Shown in pieces: positions 17,907 through 26,586 of a stretch of DNA of 64,000 nt; within the stretch, counting starts at the first letter, position 1, and the number at the start of each line of letters is the position of its first letter. This DNA is from Bin87 sp965220265 (GTDB taxonomy: Bacteria > Chloroflexota > Dehalococcoidia > Lucifugimonadales > UBA3495): positions 2,852,001-2,916,000 of the forward strand of contig CBDCPM010000004.1 of the NCBI GenBank assembly GCA_965220265.1, written 5' to 3'. The notes under the pieces were generated by a model that was not told where the DNA came from, ran no database searches, and was given only the letters and a program-made list of their open reading frames with translations. Both the position numbers and the translations under genes were made by a program.

Positions 17907-18998
17907 TCAGGCGGATGCGCCAGTGAGGTCCGCCACCTGCGGCATCACCTTGTTGGCCAGCAGTCGGGTAGAGTGCTCCCAGGCAGCGTTGTTCTCCGAC
18001 TGATCGTACACCAGCATCAGGAGGCCGCCAAACCCACCCACGTCACCGTACAGTCGATGGATCTTCTCGGCCACGGTGTCCGGTGAACCGATCAACCAGA
18101 GGTGGTCGGCCATGTATTCGATGTTGACCGCCTCGTCGGGCACCTCGTCATCGTGCTTGAACACCTTCATCAGGTCGAACTCGCCGAAAAGAGGCAGCAG
18201 GTAATCGTGCCACACTCGGCCCAGCATGCCGTTCAGGGCCAGATCGCGCGCTTCCTCGTCGGTGTCGGCAACATACACGTCGCGAACCAGACGCCAGTCG
18301 GACCGGGACGGCGTCCGGCCGGTGCGTTGGGCCCCTTCCTCGATGGCTTCCCAATGACTGCGGCAGTAGTCGTTGTTGAGAGCAAGGCTCATGGGAATGA
18401 AACCGCGCTCTCCGGCTATCATAAGTGTCGGCGACTTGTAGCTGACCGAGGCCACAGCGATGGGCGGGTGAGGCTTCTGGTAGGGGCGCAGGAAGAACTC
18501 CAGGGTACCGTACATGGGCTCGGGGATGCTCACGTTCCAGTACTTGCCTTTGTACTCGAACGGGCCGTCGTTCTCCCAGATTTTCAGGATGATGTCCAAC
18601 GACTCCCGGGTCATGTCCCGGTGTTCGCCGTTGTTGCCGTCGACGTCGAAAAGCGCCCAGTCGCTGGGAAGGCCGCTGGCGCCGACGCCGAACAGGAACC
18701 GGCCCTGGGAGATGTGGTCCAGATAGGCCACGCGGTGCGCCAGTTCGGCCGGATGGTGGAAGGGCAGCAGGTGCGCGCCGGAGCCCAGCTTGATGCGCTT
18801 GGTCTTCATCAACGCCTGGGCGATCAGCAGGTCGGGCGCGGGGATGGGTTCCCAGGGCGAGGTGAAATGCTCGCCGATCCAGGCTTCGTCAAAGCCCAAT
18901 TCGTCGCACAGGGCCAAGTATTCAAGGTCCCACTGGTGAGCGTCGTATATGTTCCGTTCCGGCGGATGCGACGGCATCATAAACAGTCCGTACTTCAT
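17907..18998 (-). CDS. LLM-class flavin-dependent oxidoreductase
   Basis: A 363-aa luciferase-like monooxygenase. Start MKYGLFMMPSHPPE is the classic first beta strand of the TIM barrel; WIGEHFTSPWEP (about 41-52), LGSGAHLLPFHHPAELAHRVAYLDHIS and RFLFGVGASG are typical flavin-binding strands; WLIGSPDTVAEKI near the C-terminus is the common last-helix motif. It is of the alkanal-monooxygenase-like branch and less related to the proteins at 518 and 39935. It stands alone on the minus strand, so its pathway is not evident. Confidence 0.9.
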   Translation of the reverse strand: MKYGLFMMPSHPPERNIYDAHQWDLEYLALCDELGFDEAWIGEHFTSPWEPIPAPDLLIAQALMKTKRIKLGSGAHLLPFHHPAELAHRVAYLDHISQGRFLFGVGASGLPSDWALFDVDGNNGEHRDMTRESLDIILKIWENDGPFEYKGKYWNVSIPEPMYGTLEFFLRPYQKPHPPIAVASVSYKSPTLMIAGERGFIPMSLALNNDYCRSHWEAIEEGAQRTGRTPSRSDWRLVRDVYVADTDEEARDLALNGMLGRVWHDYLLPLFGEFDLMKVFKHDDEVPDEAVNIEYMADHLWLIGSPDTVAEKIHRLYGDVGGFGGLLMLVYDQSENNAAWEHSTRLLANKVMPQVADLTGASA

Positions 18999-19123
18999 GG
19001 TTCCTCCCTGAACAGGCTGCGACCGGCGGCCTCAGATTCTGATGATGCCGTACCATAGCACAATTCGGGCGGGATTGGCGTCCGTGCTATAGTTGCGCAT
19101 TCAGATGTGGCGCGGAGGCCATT

Positions 19124-19555
19124 TTGACAACAGCACAAACGGGGAACAAAGTCAGGGTTCACTACACGGGCCGCCTGGACGATGGCGAAGTATTTGACTC
19201 ATCGGAGGGCGGCACACCCATGGCCTTCACGATCGGTAGCGGCCAGGTGATACCGGGCTTCGAAAACGGTGTCGTAGGTATGGCCATCGGCGACACCAAG
19301 ACGGTTCAGATCCCATGCGCGGACGCCTACGGCGAGCATCATGACGACGGAGTGATGAGCGTACCGCGTGGGGAGTTTCCTCCGGACATGCCACTGGAAG
19401 TAGGCACGAGCGTGCAGGGGCAGCAGGAGAGCGGCCAAGAGGTGAACTTCACCATCATGGCAGTCAACGACGAGGCGGTCACGTTAGACGCCAATCACCC
19501 GCTGGCGGGCAAGGACCTGACCTTTGACCTGACGCTGGTGTCTATAGAAGGTTAG
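19124..19555 (+). CDS. FKBP-type peptidyl-prolyl cis-trans isomerase (SlyD-like)
   Basis: A 143-aa FKBP with an insert-in-flap domain as in SlyD. The start is TTG, with GGAGG 5 nt upstream. Core: VRVHYTGRLDDGEVFDSS, the flap region with AYGEHHDDGVMSVPRGEFP (IF domain, chaperone function), then VTLDANHPLAGKDLTFDLTLV. The His/Cys-rich metal tail of E. coli SlyD is absent. No signal peptide, so a cytoplasmic folding catalyst or chaperone. Confidence 0.9.
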   Translation: MTTAQTGNKVRVHYTGRLDDGEVFDSSEGGTPMAFTIGSGQVIPGFENGVVGMAIGDTKTVQIPCADAYGEHHDDGVMSVPRGEFPPDMPLEVGTSVQGQQESGQEVNFTIMAVNDEAVTLDANHPLAGKDLTFDLTLVSIEG

Positions 19556-19575
19556 ACAAGTAGGTTCAGGGACGG

Positions 19576-19875
19576 ATGAGCAGCTTGGATGGCGAAGCCA
19601 TACCGCGCCGATTGCTCGCCATCCTGCTACGACTGGCGCCCCGTCCTATTCGAAATGCTGTCGTTGGGGCGATGCTGTTGCTGATCGTGGTGGTGGCTGC
19701 CGCAGTAGTAATTGATCTCGTAGCTGGCGACGATCCCGCTGTACAACGACTGGAAACGTTGCTGAGAAAAGCGTTGATGGTGATGGCCTTCTTGGTGGCC
19801 GTCACATGCGTCGGTGCGTACGTCTGTTACGTGCTCCGCCCTAACGCTTATCCCGAGGAGAGTTCCGGGAGCTGA
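19576..19875 (+). CDS. small membrane protein, family not recognised
   Basis: A 99-aa protein with two clear transmembrane segments (about residues 30-50, AMLLLIVVVAAAVVIDLVA, and 66-86, ALMVMAFLVAVTCVGAYVC) and basic N-terminus. It starts 20 nt after the FKBP stop, with AGGGA before the ATG, so co-transcription with the FKBP is likely. Its last 35 nt overlap convergently with the gene at 19841-20182. No function can be assigned. Confidence 0.6.
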   Translation: MSSLDGEAIPRRLLAILLRLAPRPIRNAVVGAMLLLIVVVAAAVVIDLVAGDDPAVQRLETLLRKALMVMAFLVAVTCVGAYVCYVLRPNAYPEESSGS

Positions 19876-20182
19876 GCCAGCGGAAAAACGACCTTATTGT
19901 AGTGAGCCAAGCAATGAGGACCCAGGACATTGCCATCGCCAAAACGCCAAAACCACCGGCGAGAACCAAGTAACTATGTTCGGTCCAATAGCCGATGAGA
20001 AGAACCAGCAACCCCACTACGGCACCCAGCAGCAGAGGGATATTGAAGCGATCCAATGCGACTAGCGCGTTACCTGGTACACCGGCACGTTGCTCCCGGC
20101 CCCCCGGTCCCGACGGTCTCTGACGAACCGTCGGTGGATTATTGTCATCCAAGGAGACCCCTTGCGTTTCCGGCGTGGTCAT
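19841..20182 (-). CDS. small membrane protein, family not recognised
   Basis: A 113-aa protein with a Pro-rich polar N-terminus (about 1-40) and two transmembrane segments (about 46-63 and 67-87). ATG 20182 is preferred over the GTG at 20197 because GAGGAG lies immediately before it. Convergent 35-nt overlap with the small membrane gene on the plus strand. A short C-terminal basic stretch (RSFFRWLSSRNSPRDKR) would lie in the cytoplasm. Confidence 0.6.
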   Translation of the reverse strand: MTTPETQGVSLDDNNPPTVRQRPSGPGGREQRAGVPGNALVALDRFNIPLLLGAVVGLLVLLIGYWTEHSYLVLAGGFGVLAMAMSWVLIAWLTTIRSFFRWLSSRNSPRDKR

Positions 20183-20214
20183 GGCATCTCCTCTCACACT
20201 TCCACTTTACCAGA

Positions 20215-21030
20215 CTACACCCGCACCTGCTGCCCCAGCGTCTGGTAGGTGACCGGTGACGTGGCAACCAGGCCGGCGTCCACCGGCAGCACCACGCCGT
20301 TGATCCAACGAGCCTCGTCGCTGGCCAGGAACAGGGCCGCGTTGCCGATGTCCCACGCGGTGCCCTCGGTACGCAGCGGGGCCGAAGAACTCCGGATCTG
20401 GCGCAGGTCGTCATCCATGCGCGGCGCCACCATGGGAGTGTAAACCAGGCCGGGCGCGATGCAGTTGGTGCGGATGCCGTCGGGGCCGTGGTCGGCAGCC
20501 ATGGAGATCGTCAGGCCAATCACCGCCGCCTTGGACGCGGTGTACGGCGTGCTGCTGTGGGCGCGCAGGCCGGCGATGGACGAGATGTTGATGATGGAGC
20601 CGCCTCCGGCCTCGATCATGCGGGGGACGGCGAACTTGCTGGCCATGACGATGGTCTTCACGTTCACGGCCATGATGTGGTCCCAATCTTCCTCGGAGAC
20701 CTCAACCACCGTGCCCCGGCGGGAGATGCCCACGTTGTTGTCCAGGATATCCAGGCGGCCGTAGCGCTCGATGCAGGTCTCCACCATCCGTTCGCAATCC
20801 GCGGCCCTGGTCACGTCGGCCTGGATCGTGGATGCCACGCCGCCCTCGGCCTGGATCATCTCCATGGTCTCGGCGGCCCGCTCCTCGGTGATGTCGGCCA
20901 GCAGGACCTTGGCTCCCTCCCGGGCAAACAACGTGGCCGTGGCCCGTCCGTTGCCCACGCCAGGACCGCTGGAACCGGCGCCGGTCACGATTGCCACCTT
21001 TCCTTCCAGTCGCGGGCTGCGTTCAGGCAC
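20215..21030 (-). CDS. SDR-family NAD(P)-dependent oxidoreductase
   Basis: A 271-aa classical SDR. GKVAIVTGAGSSGPGVGNGRA holds a lengthened TGxxxGxG loop (extra Gly/Pro residues), followed by NNVG, Ser in IINISSIAG and the complete YTASK catalytic motif. The C-terminus INGVVLPVDAGL is typical. Oxidises or reduces a secondary alcohol or ketone; the substrate is unknown. It is separate from the adjacent membrane-protein pair by a 27-nt gap on the same strand. Confidence 0.9.
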   Translation of the reverse strand: MPERSPRLEGKVAIVTGAGSSGPGVGNGRATATLFAREGAKVLLADITEERAAETMEMIQAEGGVASTIQADVTRAADCERMVETCIERYGRLDILDNNVGISRRGTVVEVSEEDWDHIMAVNVKTIVMASKFAVPRMIEAGGGSIINISSIAGLRAHSSTPYTASKAAVIGLTISMAADHGPDGIRTNCIAPGLVYTPMVAPRMDDDLRQIRSSSAPLRTEGTAWDIGNAALFLASDEARWINGVVLPVDAGLVATSPVTYQTLGQQVRV

Positions 21031-21057
21031 TGTTGCATCCTCCGTGTCGGACTGCCC

Positions 21058-22614
21058 TCATTCGGCGATGGGGCGCGAAATTATCCACAAACTCGCGCAA
21101 GTGTAGCACACCATCAGCGCCAGCATGGGGACCTGGCTGAGCAGCGCGCTGCGCCTGGTGGAATAGATCCGCGTCGCCTGCACGTGGGCCAGATACACGC
21201 CGGCGATGTGGCCGACCACGATGGCCAGGATCGAGAAGTACCAGATGAAAACGGGAGACAGTATCCCGATGTTGATGATGGCATCGGCCGTGCCGAACAG
21301 GTCCCATCCCCAGCCGAAGGGGTCGGATGCCAGCACTATGAACCGCTGACCGTTGATGAGGAGGAAACCCAGGAAGTGGGCGAAGTGGTAGGCCAGGGCG
21401 ATGGGCAATAGCGAGAAGGTGAACCGGCGCAGCAACTGCCCGGCGTCGGGTTCGGATTGACCGGACAGCCACCCCATGGCCGCGCAGGTCACAGCGAACA
21501 GTAAGCCGAACACCACCGGCAATCCCAGCACGCCGATCAGGTTGGCGACGTAGCCGCCGTAGATCGGGAACTGGAGGAGGAACTGGCCGGTGAACACCAG
21601 CCACTCCGGCGTTGCCGATAGCCCGTCGAAGGAGACCGTGGACAGTAGCAGGATAACGTGGAACACGACGGTCAGCGTGACAACACCAAGACGGTTCAGG
21701 CCCACGCCGGGCGGGCGCAGGTTGAACTGGCGCTGTGGTGGCGGGGCAGCGGCGTAGCACTCGTAGCAGTCGACACAGTCGGTTTCCCCGGCGGAGCAGC
21801 GGCCGCTGCTGGAGCATCGCCGACATCGCGACGTTGGTGATCGCACCTCGGTCATCGAGAAACGGGACATGAACCCGTAAACCACCGTGAACCCTTCGGC
21901 GTTGCGCAGCCAAACCTCGCGGCCATACACATACATGCCAACGAAGTTGTACAGGGTGTAGAGCACGAGGATCCAGCCCAGCGCCCGGGGGCCGGCCGTA
22001 TCCGCTGCCACGGTTTCCAGGATTGCAAACCCGACGAAAACCAGCACGGCCGGCCAGGGCCCGATCCTCGCGGGATAGCGGCGGTGCAGGCTCAACCGGC
22101 CTCCTCCCGATACGATCGCGAACGCCAGCTCAAGAAATCCCCACGTCGCTTTCCACGGGTTGACCAGCGCCCACAGGTTGCCGAACAGCGCGGTGAAGAA
22201 GCTCAATCCCACCCAGAACGCAACGTATATTGCCGCCGGGGCCGGGTTCAGCGCGGCGCGTTCGTTGCCGATCAGCGCCCCAACGATCACGTAAACGGTC
22301 AGCGCGACCGACAGGGTCTTCAGCGTGGCCGTGACCGGTGGGGAGGCCAGCCAGCGCGCGGGCGGCAGGCGCAGCAGGTTGTAACGCGGATACCGGGCGT
22401 GGGTTGCACCGGCCCGCAGAAACACCGCCGCCACGACGAAGGACAGCGCCACCGCCGCGGCGCCGGCGATCACGAACAGGGACAGCGGCAACGGCAGGTC
22501 GTACCGCTCCCCAAACCCGTGGGCGTGAGCCGTCAATGGCAACGCCGCGCCGACGGCCACGGCCAGGCCGACGGCTCCCAGGAACAGAATGCCCCACCTG
22601 AAGCGGGTCGTCAT
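21058..22614 (-). CDS. polytopic membrane protein with six-Cys loop
   Basis: A 518-aa protein with a signal-like first helix ending in AHAHGFGERYDLPLPL, then about ten further hydrophobic segments. The N-terminal block resembles membrane proteins sometimes annotated fenitrothion hydrolase; I give that name no weight as to function. Around residues 265-290 is an unusual Cys cluster (C-x2-C-x5-C-x5-C-x2-C-x2-C, ending CVDCYECY) that could bind a metal or Fe-S cluster. Its ATG overlaps the stop of the upstream gene (ATGA at 22611-22614), so the two are translationally coupled. Confidence 0.75.
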   Translation of the reverse strand: MTTRFRWGILFLGAVGLAVAVGAALPLTAHAHGFGERYDLPLPLSLFVIAGAAAVALSFVVAAVFLRAGATHARYPRYNLLRLPPARWLASPPVTATLKTLSVALTVYVIVGALIGNERAALNPAPAAIYVAFWVGLSFFTALFGNLWALVNPWKATWGFLELAFAIVSGGGRLSLHRRYPARIGPWPAVLVFVGFAILETVAADTAGPRALGWILVLYTLYNFVGMYVYGREVWLRNAEGFTVVYGFMSRFSMTEVRSPTSRCRRCSSSGRCSAGETDCVDCYECYAAAPPPQRQFNLRPPGVGLNRLGVVTLTVVFHVILLLSTVSFDGLSATPEWLVFTGQFLLQFPIYGGYVANLIGVLGLPVVFGLLFAVTCAAMGWLSGQSEPDAGQLLRRFTFSLLPIALAYHFAHFLGFLLINGQRFIVLASDPFGWGWDLFGTADAIINIGILSPVFIWYFSILAIVVGHIAGVYLAHVQATRIYSTRRSALLSQVPMLALMVCYTCASLWIISRPIAE

Positions 22615-23255
22615 TGCTGACCCGTGCTACGCCGCCGCAGGGTGAGCCACGTCCATGCTCCAACGGCGATGATGACTGCCAACACCGCGGTGATCCAGAT
22701 CCACTGGATGCTGGCGCCGGGTTCGCCCACATCAAGCGGCAGCAGGAATGTCTCCTGGCCCCGTTCCGACGCGACCGTTACGGATACGTCCCACGGCCCG
22801 GTGGTTGCGAACGGGACATCGACCTCGAAGTAGCGTAGCGTCTGCTCGTTCAGCACCTGGTGGGGGCCGAATCCCGCCGAACCGGGAGGCCCGGACGTGA
22901 CCACGGTCATCCGCACCTCTGTGTCGCGCAGTGGACGGGGATCGGCAACGTCAAATACCTGGATCGCCAGGTGGGTCTGAGGGATCACTGGCCGGGCGGG
23001 GATGATGCCTACCACCATACGGTAGGAGCCCTGGGTGCGATCCATGATGATGGTGGATGCGCCGTTGGCCTCTGCGGGTCTTGTCTCCCAACCCATAGAG
23101 CACCACGCTACTACCGCGGCTATTGCCGCAAGGGTGGCAAAACCCAGCACCAAGCTTGCTCTTGACGAGATGATCACGCCGGTTCCTGCAAATACAAGCC
23201 AAAAAATCCCGCCGCACAATAGCATGGGGTTGCGGGCATCATCAACAAATGGCAT
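22611..23255 (-). CDS. membrane-anchored YtkA/FixH-like protein
   Basis: A 214-aa protein with two N-terminal hydrophobic stretches (about 11-27 and 33-50), an extracytoplasmic beta domain (about 60-180) and a C-terminal helix (about 186-206) followed by RRRS. The beta domain has the YtkA/FixH-like pattern: H-rich LAIQVFDVADPRPL, EVRMTVVTSG, ending in FATTGPWDVSVTVAS. Such domains often accompany copper or cytochrome-oxidase-type membrane proteins. Coupled by a 4-nt overlap to the 518-aa membrane protein, so the two very likely form a complex. Confidence 0.65.
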   Translation of the reverse strand: MPFVDDARNPMLLCGGIFWLVFAGTGVIISSRASLVLGFATLAAIAAVVAWCSMGWETRPAEANGASTIIMDRTQGSYRMVVGIIPARPVIPQTHLAIQVFDVADPRPLRDTEVRMTVVTSGPPGSAGFGPHQVLNEQTLRYFEVDVPFATTGPWDVSVTVASERGQETFLLPLDVGEPGASIQWIWITAVLAVIIAVGAWTWLTLRRRSTGQQ

Positions 23256-23327
23256 TGGCTGCCATCGTTATAATGCCGACACACGTGGGACCATTGCCCC
23301 GGAGTGAAAGCACAAGAGGAGAGAACT

Positions 23328-24110
23328 ATGCCCTTTGCCGGTTTGGATTTGACGGGACGAAAGGCGCTGGTAACCGGCGCCGCGCGAGGCATCGGCGCTA
23401 CCCTGGCGGTGGGACTGGCTCAGGCCGGCGCCGACGTGGCCGTCACCGACATCGCGTCCGACGACTCGTGGGAGGGCCTGTCCAGCGTCGTCATGCGCAT
23501 CCGCAACGAGGGCCAGGTGGGCCTGGCCGGCGACCTCGACGTGCAGGATGTTCCTGAAATCAGGCCCACCATCCGCCGCATCGCCGACGAGCTGGGCGGC
23601 CTGGACATCCTGGTCAACAACGCGGGCATCCGCCGCCGTGCCCCTGCCCTGCAGGTAACGGAAGAGGACTGGGACGCGGTGATGGACACCAACCTCAAGG
23701 GGGCGTTCTTCTGCGCGCAGGCCGCAGCCCGCCTCATGATCCCCAACGGGTTTGGCCGGATCATCAACATCGCCTCGCAGATGGCGCTGGTTGGGTCCGT
23801 AAACCGCGCGGCCTATTGCGCCAGCAAGGGCGGCCTGGCCAATCTCACCCGTGTGCTGGCCCTGGAATGGGCCCAGCACGGCATCACCGTCAATGCCATC
23901 GGCCCCGGCCCGACCACCACACCCGGCCTGCTTGAGGCCGACGACCGGGACGCCGACGAGTTGCAGGCGGAGCTGTCGATCAAGATGCCCCTCGGCCGGC
24001 GCATGGATCCGGAGGAACTGGTGGGCGCCGCAATCTACCTCGCCAGCAATTCCGCCGGAGCGACCACCGGCCATCTGCTCGTGGTCGATGGCGGATGGAC
24101 GGCGTTGTAG
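23328..24110 (+). CDS. SDR-family oxidoreductase
   Basis: A 260-aa classical SDR; ATG 23328 has GAGGAGAG before it and is chosen over an in-frame GTG eight codons up. TGAARGIGAT dinucleotide loop, NNAGI, ASQMALVGS (catalytic Ser region) and YCASK. The C-terminus TTGHLLVVDGGWTAL is standard, as in 3-oxoacyl-ACP reductase or gluconate dehydrogenase-like enzymes. The next gene, a flavin monooxygenase 64 nt downstream, may be co-expressed; a degenerate repeat lies in between. Confidence 0.9.
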   Translation: MPFAGLDLTGRKALVTGAARGIGATLAVGLAQAGADVAVTDIASDDSWEGLSSVVMRIRNEGQVGLAGDLDVQDVPEIRPTIRRIADELGGLDILVNNAGIRRRAPALQVTEEDWDAVMDTNLKGAFFCAQAAARLMIPNGFGRIINIASQMALVGSVNRAAYCASKGGLANLTRVLALEWAQHGITVNAIGPGPTTTPGLLEADDRDADELQAELSIKMPLGRRMDPEELVGAAIYLASNSAGATTGHLLVVDGGWTAL

Positions 24111-24112
24111 AA

Positions 24113-24150
24113 TTGTTCGCACGCGAGATTGCCACGCTGCGCTCGCTGCC
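24113..24150. repeat. degenerate copy of the TCATTGCGAGCG repeat family
   Basis: GCGAGATTGCCACGCTGCGC in the gap between the SDR and the monooxygenase is the reverse complement, with few changes, of the GCGAGCGAAGCGCGGCAATCTC core found at 54615, 55025 and 55923. It shows the repeat is dispersed in this genome. Confidence 0.5.
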
Positions 24151-24174
24151 GCAGTGCGGGTAGGGAGAATAGAT

Positions 24175-25305
24175 ATGAAATTCGGGATGTTTTATGAGCT
24201 GCAGATGCCCCGTCCGTGGACGGACACCGCCGAGTACGACACGCTGTGGAACGCCGTCCGGCAGGTGCAATACGCCGAGGAGATGGGGTTCGAGCGTGTC
24301 TGGCTGGTGGAACACCACTTCCTGACCGAGTTCGCCCACTCGTCGGCGCCCGAGGTGATGCTGGCGGTGATGGCCCAGCACACCAAGAAGATGCGTCTGG
24401 GTTTCGGCGTCGTCCTGGCTCCGGTCCACCATCCGCTGCACGTGGCGGCGCGGGCATCCACCCTGGACATCCTGAGCGACGGCCGCGTCGACGTGGGTGT
24501 TGGCCGCACCAAGGGCCCATACCAGCTCACCCCCTTCGGAACGGACGTGGCCCAAACCCAGAGCATGATGGTCGAAACGCTGGAGTGCCTGCCCCGCATG
24601 TGGTGTGACAAGGTGTTCAGCCACGATGGGGAGAACTGGCAGATCCCGCCGCGTGAAGTGATCCCCAAGCCGTTGCAGCAGCCCCATCCGCCCCTTTGGA
24701 TGGCCTGCACCCAGGAGGACACCTTCCGCCTGGCCGGCCAGTTGGGCGTGGGCTGCCTGGTCAACACCCTCGGCGGCACCGACAAGACCCGAGGTTTGGT
24801 GAACACCTACTACGAAGCCATCGAGAACCCCACTCCCGTCGGACGGTTCGTGAACCGCCAGGTCGTGGCTTCCACCATCGGGTTCTGCGACGAGGACGAC
24901 GCCAAAGCCCGCCAGAAGGGCGCGGAAGTAGCGGCCTGGTACCTGGAACAGAGCCGCGAGCGGTTCGTGCTGGAGTGGGCCGGCGTTGACGCCGAAGCTG
25001 TTCCCGACGAGTACCGGTTCTACGTCCAGGGCGGCGCGGTGCGTGGTGCCGGCCCGTCCCGACCGTCGGAAGACCCGCAGCAGCAGCAACCGCCCACCCC
25101 GGAGGAACTGCTGGCCGGCGGCGGCTACTGCGTCGGCGACCCCGATGCCTGCATCCGCGTGATCGAGGAGTTCGAGGCCATGGGCGTCGACGAGATTATG
25201 CCCATCTTCCAGGCCGGCTACGCCACCCACGAAGAGGTGCTGAACTCCATCCGCCTGTTCGGCGAATACGTGATACCTCATTTCCGCGCTAAAGAGCAAA
25301 AATAA
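24175..25305 (+). CDS. LLM-class flavin-dependent oxidoreductase
   Basis: A 376-aa luciferase-like monooxygenase. The frame runs far upstream into the SDR, but ATG 24175 (MKFGMFYELQMPRPW) with GGGAG upstream is the family start. Marks: VWLVEHHFLTEF (about 42-53), MRLGFGVVLAPVHHPLHVAARASTLDILSDGRVDVGVGRT and, near the end, GGYCVGDPDACIRVIEEFEAMGVDEI. A Pro/Gln-rich insert (about 295-320) is unusual for the fold. Its substrate is unknown; the SDR upstream and DUF362 downstream share its direction. Confidence 0.9.
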   Translation: MKFGMFYELQMPRPWTDTAEYDTLWNAVRQVQYAEEMGFERVWLVEHHFLTEFAHSSAPEVMLAVMAQHTKKMRLGFGVVLAPVHHPLHVAARASTLDILSDGRVDVGVGRTKGPYQLTPFGTDVAQTQSMMVETLECLPRMWCDKVFSHDGENWQIPPREVIPKPLQQPHPPLWMACTQEDTFRLAGQLGVGCLVNTLGGTDKTRGLVNTYYEAIENPTPVGRFVNRQVVASTIGFCDEDDAKARQKGAEVAAWYLEQSRERFVLEWAGVDAEAVPDEYRFYVQGGAVRGAGPSRPSEDPQQQQPPTPEELLAGGGYCVGDPDACIRVIEEFEAMGVDEIMPIFQAGYATHEEVLNSIRLFGEYVIPHFRAKEQK

Positions 25306-25401
25306 ATATCACCGGGTTGAACAGCGTAGGCGGGATATGCAGGATCACCATCTCCATGTTCCTTCCATCTCGTGTATCTATGTGAATAGCAGAGGACATT
25401 C

Positions 25402-26541
25402 ATGACTACTGTTGAACAGTTGGGAACGGCGACGCATCCTGCTGGGGCTCAGCGTACGGGCACACCCGTCGTGTCCGTGGTAGCGACCACGCCGGAGACG
25501 GTGCTCGCCGATGTGGAGCGGGCCATGCGCTTGGCCGGCGCAGAGTCGGTGTTGTCGCCGGAACACGAGACGCTGCTGAAGATCAACATATCGTGGCAGC
25601 ACTGGTATCCCGGGTGTTCGACGACTCCGTGGCAATTGGAGGGGGCAATCTGCGCCCTCCAGAACATGGGTCACCGCGACCTCATCGCCGCGCACAACGG
25701 AACCGTCGTCGTCGATTCCTTCGAGGGCGAGGTCAACAACAAGCACAAGCCGGTGCAGGACAAATACAGCCTTCGCACGGTGCACCTGGACACCCCGCCC
25801 GAGCCGTGGGTCCGCTACGAGCCCAAGGCCGAGATGCTGGTCCTCGACGACATCTATCCCGAGGGCATCGAGATACCGCAGATTTTCGCCGGCAAGAACA
25901 TCGTCCATCTGCCCACCATGAAGACCCATGTCTTCACCACCATGACCGGCGCGATGAAGAACGCCTTCGGCGGCCTGCTGCACCGCAAGCGTCACTGGAC
26001 CCACTCGGTCATCCACGAAACGTTGGTGGACCTGCTGGCCATACAACAGGAGATCCACCCCGGCATCTTTGCTGTCACCGACGGCACCTTCGCCGGCGAC
26101 GGCCCCGGCCCTCGCGCCATGCGCTGGCACATCAAGAACCGCATCGTAGCCGGCGCCGACCAGGTGGCCGTGGACGCCGTGGTCGCCTCGATGATGGGGT
26201 TCGACCCGCTGTCCCTGCAGTTCATCCGCCTGGCCCACGAGCGCGGCCTGGGCGTGGGCGACATGCGAGACATTCAGGTAGTCGGCGACGAGCCCGACAT
26301 CAGCCGCGTCAACTGGAATTTCGCCGACAACGAGAACACCTTCGCCAGCCGCGGCCAGAAACTCATCTACTGGGGCCCCCTCAAGCCCCTCGAAAACGCC
26401 CTGCTGCGCTCCCCCATCGCCGCCTGGGCCTACACCGCCAGCAACCTCTACCACAACGGCTACTGGCTGAACACGATAGGCAAGGGCAGGGTGCGCAAGG
26501 CGCTGAAAACGGAGTGGGGGCGGTTGTGGCAGGGGTATTAG
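25402..26541 (+). CDS. DUF362 domain protein
   Basis: A 379-aa protein of the DUF362 family. Recognised by LLKINISWQHWYPGCSTTPW (the usual KPN/KxN-type start), IVHLPTMKTHVFTTMTGAMKNAFGGLLHRKRHWTH and AGADQVAVDAVVASMMGFDPLSLQFIRLAHERGLG. Those conserved blocks are shared with family members of unknown chemistry, some fused to ferredoxin domains; no such domain is present here. It lies upstream of the Septu-like pair, which appears to be a separate insertion. Confidence 0.8.
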   Translation: MTTVEQLGTATHPAGAQRTGTPVVSVVATTPETVLADVERAMRLAGAESVLSPEHETLLKINISWQHWYPGCSTTPWQLEGAICALQNMGHRDLIAAHNGTVVVDSFEGEVNNKHKPVQDKYSLRTVHLDTPPEPWVRYEPKAEMLVLDDIYPEGIEIPQIFAGKNIVHLPTMKTHVFTTMTGAMKNAFGGLLHRKRHWTHSVIHETLVDLLAIQQEIHPGIFAVTDGTFAGDGPGPRAMRWHIKNRIVAGADQVAVDAVVASMMGFDPLSLQFIRLAHERGLGVGDMRDIQVVGDEPDISRVNWNFADNENTFASRGQKLIYWGPLKPLENALLRSPIAAWAYTASNLYHNGYWLNTIGKGRVRKALKTEWGRLWQGY

Positions 26542-26586
26542 GTACAGTTCAACCGAATTTGGGATGAGGGCTTGGAGGCGGCAAAC

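Noticed and set aside
21658..22620. Plus-strand frames inside the 518-aa membrane protein (21658-21840, 22084-22620)
   Set aside because: Arg/Gln-rich shadows with no support.
23851..24174. N-terminal extension of the monooxygenase at 24175
   Set aside because: Overlaps the SDR gene in another frame; the ATG at 24175 has a ribosome site and gives the family N-terminus.
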